A DNA stretch of 64,000 bases. It comes from Actinoplanes solisilvae (GTDB lineage: Bacteria; Actinomycetota; Actinomycetes; Mycobacteriales; Micromonosporaceae). The notes below the pieces were generated by a model. It did no database searches and was not told the DNA's origin. It saw nothing but the letters and a program-made list of their open reading frames with translations. The translations under genes were made by a program, and so were the position numbers. The stretch lies in assembly GCF_003999975.1 (NCBI RefSeq), contig NZ_RJAC01000016.1, forward strand, positions 124,001 through 188,000, written 5' to 3'. Positions 57,980 to 64,000 of the stretch are shown piece after piece (the stretch's first letter is position 1; every line of letters starts with the position of its first letter).

Positions 57980-58384
57980 CCCTGACCCTGGCCCTGGCCC
58001 TGGCCCGCACGGCACATATCGGGTGGTCACACCGAAGTCCACATCGCCGATCTCGACGTGGGCGAGCTGAGGCAGCCGCGGCGCGAGCCGGTCGTAGAGA
58101 TGCCGCGCGACCAGCTCGAACGTCGGCCGGAAGTCGAAGACCTCGGTCCACGGCCGACCGGCCAGGTCGGCACAGCACTCCCGCAGCTCAGCGCCGGCCG
58201 CGTCGGTGTCGAAGAACCACCCCCGCGCCGTCAACTGCTCGTCCTCGAAGGCGACCGCCGCCAGCACGATCACCTCGACACCTTCACCGGGCGCGAGAAG
58301 CGACATCCCACGGGCGGCCCGGACCGGGGAGGGAAGCCCCTGAACGGCCCGGAAACGGTGCTCGACCTGAACCAGATAACTCAT
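57956..58384 (-). CDS. Degenerate 6-pyruvoyltetrahydropterin synthase/QueD-like protein
   Basis: 142 residues. The overall pattern is that of the QueD/PTPS fold: YLVQVEHRFRAVQGL at the N-terminus, GVEVIVLAAVAFEDEQLTARGWFFDTDAAGAELRECCADL and FDFRPTFELVARHLYDRLAPRL (where NPTxEN is normal). The zinc-binding HGH is replaced by GEG and the catalytic Cys is absent, so it probably has no synthase activity; only the first His and the Glu of the C-motif remain. The C-terminus is Gly/Pro low complexity, from a CCTGGC DNA repeat. It overlaps the helicase gene by 4 bp (ATGA), so it is translated with it. Confidence 0.7.
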   Translation of the reverse strand: MSYLVQVEHRFRAVQGLPSPVRAARGMSLLAPGEGVEVIVLAAVAFEDEQLTARGWFFDTDAAGAELRECCADLAGRPWTEVFDFRPTFELVARHLYDRLAPRLPQLAHVEIGDVDFGVTTRYVPCGPGPGPGSGSGGQVGG

Positions 58385-60927
58385 CGCGGCGCCCTCGGTT
58401 TGGTTCTGCGGGTGGGTTCCGCCGTCGTCGGGTCCTCGGGCCAGGGGTGGCGGGGGTAGCGGCCGCGCAGCTCGGAGCGCACCTGCGGATAGCCCTGGGC
58501 CCAGAACGACGCCAGGTCACGGGTGACGGCGACCGGACGCCCGGCCGGGGAGAGCAGGTGGAGCAGAACGGGGACGCGGCCCTCGGCCAGGCGGGGAGCG
58601 TCTTTCCAGCCGAACGCCTCCTGCACTTTGACGGCGAGCACGGGCGACTCCGGATCGGCGTAGTCGACCCGCACCCGCGACCCGCTCGGCACCGGCAGGC
58701 GTTCGGGGGCCACCTCGTCGAGGCGCCCGGCGACCGACCACGGCAACAGCCGGCGAAGGCCCGCGGCGACATCGATCCTGGCCAGGTCGGCCCGGCGGCG
58801 GGCCGCGCCGAACTCGAGCCAGTCGCCGGCCCGCTCGCGCAGTGACTCGTCGGAGACGTCGGGCCACGGCTCGCCCAGCGCCGCGTGGGCGAAGGCCAGC
58901 CGTTCCCGCAGCTCGACCGCCCCGCGCGACCAGGTCAGCAGACCCAGCCCTTCACGGCGGAACCCCTCGAGCAGCGCCGCCCGCACGAGCCCACGGTCAG
59001 GGTCGGTGATCCGCCTTTCCACCAGCGTGATCGCGCCGAGCCGCCGCACCCGGCGGGCGACCACGTCACCGTCGACCCAGCCGATCTCGGTCGCCTCGGT
59101 CAGCAACGTGCTCGCGGCCTCGACCGCGGTGGCCTCGTCGATCGGCACGGCGGCCCGCACCCGCGCCGTCCGGGCGCCCGCGGCGCGATCGGCCGAAGAG
59201 ATGGCCAGCCAGTCGACCCCGGCCAGGCCGCTGCCGTTCGTCAGCTCGGCCGCGGTGCCACCGGCCATCAGATAGTCGCGCCCGCCGGCCTCGCGCACCC
59301 GGGCGACCCGTTCCGGATAGGCCAGCCCGACCACCAGCCCGGCCGCGAGGTCGTCGGTCAGCCGTCCCCCGCCGCGCGCGGCCCCGCCGACAATGTTCTC
59401 GGGCTGGTCGAGCGCCGCTGCCGCCGCGTCGGTCACGTCGGGTGTCGTCTCGTCGGCCGGGTTGCGGCTCAGCGCGGCCGACAGACGGCTCACCTCGCTG
59501 CGCCACGCCGGGTCGCGACTGCCGCGGGCCCGACGCCAGGCGGCCGTCAGGTCGTCGGAGGCGGAACGCTCGTCGTCGAGCAGGGCGACGATCTCGGCGG
59601 CGCGGCGGGCCCCGACCAGCGGGGCACCGTCGAGCAGCGCCCGCGCCAGCCGGGGATGCAGGCCGGCGTCGGCCAGCGCCCGCCCCCGCGCGGTCACCCG
59701 GCCGTCGGCATCGACCGCGCCCAGGTCGCGCAGCGTCGTGACGGCCGACTGCAGCGCCCCCGCCGGCGGCTGGTCGGGCAGCGCGAGGCCGGAACCGTCG
59801 GGGTGGCCCCACAGCGCCAGGTCGAGCGCGAAGCCCGTCAGGTCGGCCGCGGCGATCTCGGGCTCGGGCTGGGCCGGCAGACGATCATGTTGGGCCTGCG
59901 ACCAGCAGCGGTAGACCCGCCCGGGCGCTTCGCGCCCGGCCCGCCCGGCGCGCTGCACGGCCGCCGCGCGCGACACCGGCACCGTGGCCAGGGCGCCCAG
60001 GCCACGAGCGTGGTCCATGCGCGGCACCCGGCTCAGGCCCGCGTCGACCACCGCGCGCACGCCGGGAACCGTCAGGCTGCTCTCGGCGACGGCCGTCGAC
60101 AACACCACCCGCCGCCGGGGGCCGGGGCGCAGCGCTGAGTCTTGCACCGCGCCGGGCTGGCGGCCGTGCAGCGGGATCACCTCGGCGTCGACCCCGGCCA
60201 GGCGGGTGGCGACCGCGTCGATCTCGCGCGCGCCGGGAAGGAAGACGAGCACGTCGCCGTCGCCCTCGGCGAGCGCCCGCCGGGTCGTGGCGGCCACGTG
60301 GTCGAGCAGGCGCGGGTCGACCCGCAGGCCGAGCGGCGGCGTGATCGGGCCGGTCGGAGGAACCCAGTGCTCCTCGACGGGGAAGATGCGCGCCGTAGCG
60401 GTGACCACGGGCGCCGAGCCGAGCACCTCGGAGAGGCGCCCCGCGTCGGCGGTCGCCGAGGTGGCCAGCAGTTGGAGGTCGGGCCGCAGGGCGGCGCGCA
60501 CCTCGACCAGGAACGCCAGGGCCAGATCGGTGTCGAGGTGCCGCTCGTGGCACTCGTCGAGGATCACGGCTGCCGTTCCCGCCAGCTCGGGGTCGCGCTG
60601 GAGCCGACGGACGAGCACGCCCGTCGTCACAACCTCGACCTCGGTGTGCCGGGAGACCTGGCGGTCACCGCGCACCGTGTAGCCGACCCGGCCGCCCGGT
60701 TTCTCGCCCAGTAGAGAGGCCATGCGCCGGGCGGCGGCGCGGGCGGCCAGGCGGCGGGGCTCGGCCACCACGACCCGGCCGGGCAGGGCGAGCGGCACCA
60801 GCGTCGTCTTGCCCGTGCCGGGTGGGGCCACGAGCACCGCCGCGCCGTCACCGGCCAGCGCCTCGCGGACTTGCGGGAGCACGGCGCGGATCGGCAGGTC
60901 GGGGAGAGCGGCGTCGGTGATGAGCAC
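58381..60927 (-). CDS. hrpB: ATP-dependent helicase HrpB
   Basis: 848 residues, DEAH-box superfamily 2. Walker A LVAPPGTGKTTLVPLAL, motif Ia VVVAEPRRLAARAAARRM, II VILDECHERHLDTDLAL (DECH), III LLATSATAD, then EGDGDVLVFLPGAREIDAV, RRVVLSTAVAESSLTVPGVRAVVDAGLSR and RAAAVQRAGRAGREAPGRVYRCWS. The HrpB-type C-terminus has VARVREAGGRDYLMAGGTAAELT and ends with SFWAQGYPQVRSELRGRYPRHPWPEDP. The family functions in RNA metabolism; exact targets are not known. GTG 60927 starts the conserved part. Operon with the QueD-like gene. Confidence 0.93.
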   Translation of the reverse strand: MLITDAALPDLPIRAVLPQVREALAGDGAAVLVAPPGTGKTTLVPLALPGRVVVAEPRRLAARAAARRMASLLGEKPGGRVGYTVRGDRQVSRHTEVEVVTTGVLVRRLQRDPELAGTAAVILDECHERHLDTDLALAFLVEVRAALRPDLQLLATSATADAGRLSEVLGSAPVVTATARIFPVEEHWVPPTGPITPPLGLRVDPRLLDHVAATTRRALAEGDGDVLVFLPGAREIDAVATRLAGVDAEVIPLHGRQPGAVQDSALRPGPRRRVVLSTAVAESSLTVPGVRAVVDAGLSRVPRMDHARGLGALATVPVSRAAAVQRAGRAGREAPGRVYRCWSQAQHDRLPAQPEPEIAAADLTGFALDLALWGHPDGSGLALPDQPPAGALQSAVTTLRDLGAVDADGRVTARGRALADAGLHPRLARALLDGAPLVGARRAAEIVALLDDERSASDDLTAAWRRARGSRDPAWRSEVSRLSAALSRNPADETTPDVTDAAAAALDQPENIVGGAARGGGRLTDDLAAGLVVGLAYPERVARVREAGGRDYLMAGGTAAELTNGSGLAGVDWLAISSADRAAGARTARVRAAVPIDEATAVEAASTLLTEATEIGWVDGDVVARRVRRLGAITLVERRITDPDRGLVRAALLEGFRREGLGLLTWSRGAVELRERLAFAHAALGEPWPDVSDESLRERAGDWLEFGAARRRADLARIDVAAGLRRLLPWSVAGRLDEVAPERLPVPSGSRVRVDYADPESPVLAVKVQEAFGWKDAPRLAEGRVPVLLHLLSPAGRPVAVTRDLASFWAQGYPQVRSELRGRYPRHPWPEDPTTAEPTRRTKPRAPR

Positions 60928-60979
60928 GGGACCATCCTGGCGCACGGGTCCGACAGTCCGGCGCGGCGAGCCGCCGGCC

Positions 60980-61005
60980 TGTGGACAAACCGCGGCTGTG
61001 GATAA
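60980..61005 (-). other. Pair of perfect DnaA boxes
   Basis: TGTGGACAA (60980-60988) and TGTGGATAA (60997-61005) are the complements of TTGTCCACA and TTATCCACA, in the same orientation, 17 bp apart. They lie in the 141-bp divergent spacer between hrpB and uraD. Two are too few for an origin; they may be a DnaA titration or regulatory site. Confidence 0.55.
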
Positions 61006-61068
61006 CTTGCCCGTTCGCCGGACCGGCATGGCAGGGTGGGCGGGACCGGAAAACAGGAAGGGGTGCCG

Positions 61069-61575
61069 ATGGACGCGATCGAGGTCTTCAACGCGCTGCC
61101 CGCCGCCCGTCTCGAGGATGATCTCCTCGCCTGCTGCGCCGCCCCCGCGTGGGGCGCCGCCGTCATCGCCAAGCGGCCCTACGCGAGCCGCGCCGACCTG
61201 CTCGCCGTCGCCGACGCCGCCGCCCGCAACCTCACGTGGGACGACGTACTCGCCGGCTTGGCCGCCCACCCTCGCATCGGGGATCGCCCCACCGGTCACT
61301 CTCAGGAGGCGGCCTGGTCCCGCCGCGAGCAGTCCACCGCGGCCGAGAGCCCCGACGACGCCACCAAAGCCGAGCTCGTCGAGGTCAACCGGGCCTATGA
61401 GGAGCGGTTCGGTCACGTCTTCCTCATCTTCGCGAGCGGCCGCAGCCGGGCCGAGATCCTCGCCGCCGCCCGCGAGCGGCTGGCGGGTGACGAGACGGCC
61501 GAGCGCGGCGTCGTCGCCGACCAGTTACGTCAGATCGCGCTGCTTCGACTCGAGCGGGTGCTCGATGCCCTCTGA
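61069..61575 (+). CDS. uraD: OHCU decarboxylase
   Basis: 168 residues. Motifs: FNALPAARLEDDLLACCAAPAWGAAVIAKRPYASRADLLAVAD, AAHPRIGDRP (catalytic His in HPRIG) and TKAELVEVNRAYEERFGHVFLIFASGRSRAEILAAARERL. It decarboxylates 2-oxo-4-hydroxy-4-carboxy-5-ureidoimidazoline to S-allantoin. GGAAGGGG precedes ATG 61069. First gene of a four-gene uric acid operon. Confidence 0.93.
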   Translation: MDAIEVFNALPAARLEDDLLACCAAPAWGAAVIAKRPYASRADLLAVADAAARNLTWDDVLAGLAAHPRIGDRPTGHSQEAAWSRREQSTAAESPDDATKAELVEVNRAYEERFGHVFLIFASGRSRAEILAAARERLAGDETAERGVVADQLRQIALLRLERVLDAL

Positions 61576-61927
61576 CGACGGCACGGCACCTGAGTTCCAC
61601 GCCAAGATCTCGACGCACATCCTCGACACGGTCAGCGGCGAACCGGCCCGCGATGTTTATGTGCGGTTGGAGCGACGCGACTCGCAGGGGTGGGGGACGA
61701 TCGCCGAGGGGCGCACCGACGACGACGGCCGCCTGCGCTACCGGGTCCCGATGCACCAGTGGCAGGCGGGCGGTTATCGCCTGTCCTTCTACGTCGAGCC
61801 CTACCTGGGTGACGACTGCTTCTTCCCGGAGATCACGGTCGCCTTCCACGTCCGTGACCCCGAGCGGCACTACCACGTGCCGCTGCTGCTCAGCCGCTAC
61901 GGCTACACGACCTATCGAGGGAGCTGA
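61565..61927 (+). CDS. uraH: 5-hydroxyisourate hydrolase
   Basis: 120 residues, transthyretin-like. ISTHILDTVSGEPARDVYVRLER at the start (catalytic His), QGWGTIAEGRTDDDGRL, FFPEITVAFHVRDPERHYHVPLLLSRYGYTTYRGS with the diagnostic YRGS end. It hydrolyses 5-hydroxyisourate to OHCU. Overlaps uraD by 11 bp. Confidence 0.95.
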   Translation: MPSDDGTAPEFHAKISTHILDTVSGEPARDVYVRLERRDSQGWGTIAEGRTDDDGRLRYRVPMHQWQAGGYRLSFYVEPYLGDDCFFPEITVAFHVRDPERHYHVPLLLSRYGYTTYRGS

Positions 61928-61933
61928 CCACGC

Positions 61934-62794
61934 GTGGCGATCGTGCTCGGAGAAAACCGCTACGGCAAGGCCGAGACGCGGCTGGTCCGCGTCATCCGCG
62001 ACGGCGAGACCCACACCCTCGCCGATCTCAACGTCAGCATCGCCCTCTCGGGCGACCTGGCCGCCACCCATCTGACCGGCGACAACTCGGGTGTGCTGCC
62101 CACCGACACCATGAAGAACACGGTGTACGCGTTCGCGAAGGAGCACGGTGTCGGCGAGCCCGAGGAGTTCGCGCTGCGACTGGCCCACCACTTCGTCGAC
62201 ACCCAGACCCAGATCCGCGCGGCCCGCGTCGGCATCGAGTCGTTCGGCTGGGAAAGGCTCGGCCCCCACTCGTTCCGCCGGCAGGGCGGCAGCACCCGCT
62301 CGACTGAGGTCACCGTCACGGTCGAGCAGACCCAGGTGGTCAGCGGCATCCAGGGCCTCGTGCTGCTCAACTCGACCGACTCCGAGTTCCACGGCTTCCC
62401 CCGCGACCGCTACACGACGCTACCCGAGGCCACCGACCGCATCCTGTCCACCGCGGTCGACGCGCGCTGGCGGCACCTGCGCGACGACACCGACTGGGGC
62501 AAGTCCTACGAGGCCGCTGTCGAGGCGATGACGAGGGCCTTCGTCCACACCTACAGCCACTCGCTGCAGCAGACGCTGTTCGCGATGGGCAGCCAGGTGC
62601 TCAGCGACCTGCCCGAGGTGGCCGAGATCCGGCTCGCCCTGCCGAACAAGCACCACTACCTGGTCGACCTGTCGCCGTTCGACCTCACCAACGACAACGA
62701 GGTCTTCATCGCCGGCGACCGGCCCTACGGGTTGATCGAGGGCACCGTGACCCGCGACGACGTCCCCCCGGCGATCACCGAGTGGTACCCGTGA
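61934..62794 (+). CDS. Urate oxidase (uricase)
   Basis: 286 residues, cofactor-free tunnelling-fold oxidase. LGENRYGKAETRLVRVIRD (Lys of the catalytic dyad), HLTGDNSGVLPTDTMKNTVYAFAKEHG (Thr), GFPRDRYTTLPEATDRILST and LALPNKHHYLVDL. It oxidises uric acid to 5-hydroxyisourate. GTG start with GGGAG upstream, 6 bp after uraH. Confidence 0.95.
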   Translation: MAIVLGENRYGKAETRLVRVIRDGETHTLADLNVSIALSGDLAATHLTGDNSGVLPTDTMKNTVYAFAKEHGVGEPEEFALRLAHHFVDTQTQIRAARVGIESFGWERLGPHSFRRQGGSTRSTEVTVTVEQTQVVSGIQGLVLLNSTDSEFHGFPRDRYTTLPEATDRILSTAVDARWRHLRDDTDWGKSYEAAVEAMTRAFVHTYSHSLQQTLFAMGSQVLSDLPEVAEIRLALPNKHHYLVDLSPFDLTNDNEVFIAGDRPYGLIEGTVTRDDVPPAITEWYP

Positions 62795-64000
62795 TCGTCA
62801 TAGAAAACGTCGCCGTCGCCACGGTCGACGCGGCCGACACCGTCCACACCGGTGGCCACGTGGTGGTCGGCGACGACGGCCGCATCACCGCGGCCGGGCC
62901 GGGGCGGGCTCCGGCGGTAGAGGGTCGCCGGGTCGACGGTTCCGGCTGCCTGGTCACGCCCGGGCTGGTCAACTCCCACCACCACCTCTACCAGTGGGCG
63001 ACCCGTGGCCTCGCCACCGACGAGACCCTGTTCGGCTGGCTGACCACGCTCTACCCGATCTGGGGCCGGCTGGACGCCGAGGTGGTCGGGGCCGCCGCCG
63101 GGGCCGGGCTGGGCTGGCTGGCGCTCTCGGGCTGCACGACGTCGATGGACCACCACTACGTCTTCCCGCGCGACGGCGGCGACGTGCTCGAGGCCGAGAT
63201 CGAGGCGGCCCGGCGCATCGGCCTGCGCTTCCACCCCACGCGCGGCTCGATGGACCGGGGCCGCAGGGATGGCGGCCTGCCGCCCGACAACATCGTCGAA
63301 TCCACCGAAGAGGCACTGCTGGCCACCGAGAAAGCCGTCGACCGCTGGCACGACCCCTCACCCGACTCGATGCTGCGCATAGCGGTGGCGCCCTGCTCGC
63401 CCTTCTCGGTCACCGAGCGGCTGATGAGCGAGGCCGCCGGGCTGGCCCGCCGCAAGGGCGTCCGCCTGCACACCCACCTGGCCGAGACCGACGACGAGGA
63501 AGACTTCTGCCGAGAGCGCTTCGGCTGCACCCCGGTCGAATACGCCGAACGCCTCGGCTGGCTCGGCGACGACGTGTGGCTGGCCCACGGCGTGCACCTC
63601 GACGACTCGGCGATCGCCAAGCTCGGCGCGACCGGCACCGGCGTGGCCCACTGCCCGAGCTCCAACGCGCGGCTGGGCGCGGGCGCGGCCCGGGTGCGCG
63701 AGCTGCTCGACCATCGTGTGCCGGTCGGCCTGGGCGTCGACGGCTCGGCGTCGCAGGAGGCGAGCCACCTCGGCGAAGAACTGCGTCAGGCGCTTTACAC
63801 GGCCCGGCTGCGAGGCGGTCCGGGCGCGCTCAGCGCCCGCGAGGCTCTTCGCCTGGGCACGATGGGTGGCGCCCGCTGCCTCGGCCGGCAGGACGATCTC
63901 GGCTCGATCGAGGTGGGCAAGCTGGCCGACGTGGTGCTCTGGCGGCTCGACGGCCTCGGCCACGCCGGCATCGACGACCCGGTGACCGCGCTGGTGTTCG
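62791..64000 (+). CDS. 8-oxoguanine/guanine deaminase, cut by the window edge
   Basis: 403 complete codons visible; the C-terminus lies beyond the window. Amidohydrolase fold: GLVNSHHHLYQWATRGL (metal HxH, here HHH), CTTSMDHHYVFP, LHTHLAETDDEEDFC, LAHGVHLD and VGLGVDGSASQE (metal Asp). The NSHHHLYQ and SMDHHY patterns are those of 8-oxoguanine deaminases (also called hydroxydechloroatrazine-like), which also accept guanine or related purines. It would make urate from 8-oxoguanine directly, or xanthine from guanine, feeding the uricase encoded upstream. GTG start overlapping the uricase stop by 4 bp (GTGA). Confidence 0.9.
   Translation, partial: MIVIENVAVATVDAADTVHTGGHVVVGDDGRITAAGPGRAPAVEGRRVDGSGCLVTPGLVNSHHHLYQWATRGLATDETLFGWLTTLYPIWGRLDAEVVGAAAGAGLGWLALSGCTTSMDHHYVFPRDGGDVLEAEIEAARRIGLRFHPTRGSMDRGRRDGGLPPDNIVESTEEALLATEKAVDRWHDPSPDSMLRIAVAPCSPFSVTERLMSEAAGLARRKGVRLHTHLAETDDEEDFCRERFGCTPVEYAERLGWLGDDVWLAHGVHLDDSAIAKLGATGTGVAHCPSSNARLGAGAARVRELLDHRVPVGLGVDGSASQEASHLGEELRQALYTARLRGGPGALSAREALRLGTMGGARCLGRQDDLGSIEVGKLADVVLWRLDGLGHAGIDDPVTALVF

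Noticed and set aside
57976-58010. CCTGGC hexamer repeats as a CRISPR or structured element
   Set aside because: Simple slippage repeat within the overlapping ends of two genes; no spacers.
60980-61005. Replication origin
   Set aside because: Only two DnaA boxes and no dnaA, dnaN, AT-rich unwinding region or partition genes nearby.

Overview
The window is very GC-rich DNA with dense, mostly GC-ending codons, many GTG and TTG starts, short intergenic gaps and F420-dependent enzymes (Fgd, LLM and PPOX families). It also has an Lsr2 protein, a HelD/HelR-type RNA polymerase ATPase and a FliA/WhiG-family sigma factor. This points to a filamentous actinomycete; a Micromonosporaceae member close to Actinoplanes is my best guess, because a FliA-type sigma factor with FliA-like promoters fits a spore-swimming actinomycete. 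The genus is inferred, not proven. No rRNA, tRNA or CRISPR array was recognised.

Layout. 0-4.9 kb: a lipoprotein, HelR, the FliA-like sigma factor and a DUF456 membrane protein. 4.8-5.3 kb: a repeat-rich spacer. 5.3-10.7 kb: D,D-carboxypeptidase, Lsr2, a MarR/LLM pair, and an RsbW-like kinase with a SpoIIE-type phosphatase. 10.9-18.6 kb: a sigma factor fused through a membrane anchor to a glycoside hydrolase, then Fgd, a HAD phosphatase, small proteins, a sorbosone-dehydrogenase-type lipoprotein and a secreted peptidase. 18.9-25.7 kb: a heterodimeric ABC exporter, gamma-glutamyltransferase and CorA. 25.8-28.9 kb: five compactly arranged minus-strand genes (GNAT, GrpB, PNPOx-like, fructosamine-kinase-like, nucleotidyltransferase). 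30.1-32.1 kb: an IS607-type element. 32.2-44.5 kb: PD40 protein, a small protein behind a FliA-like promoter, TrmB, a GAF/PAS histidine kinase, hydrolases, PAC2, EcsC-like, PPOX, and a KhtT/KhtU-like antiporter pair carrying a UBP zinc finger. 44.5-46.1 kb: an orphan TnpB preceded by a translationally coupled small ORF.

46.5-52.6 kb is a compact treX-treY-treZ operon that turns glycogen or maltodextrin into trehalose. It is followed by a family-3 solute-binding protein gene broken by one in-frame amber codon, a membrane protein, a PP2C phosphatase and a GGDEF-EAL protein. 58.0-60.9 kb (minus) is HrpB plus a degenerate QueD-like protein. The right end (61.1 kb to the edge) is a purine catabolic operon: OHCU decarboxylase, HIU hydrolase, uricase and an 8-oxoguanine/guanine deaminase cut by the window edge.

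The most unusual items are the sigma-TM-glycosidase fusion, the KhtT-like/antiporter-UBP module, the small ORF coupled to TnpB, the perfect palindrome at the end of the zinc-ribbon-less TnpB, the FliA-like promoters, two families of dispersed intergenic repeats, and the amber codon in the binding-protein gene. Everything here comes from reading the sequence; no database search was possible.
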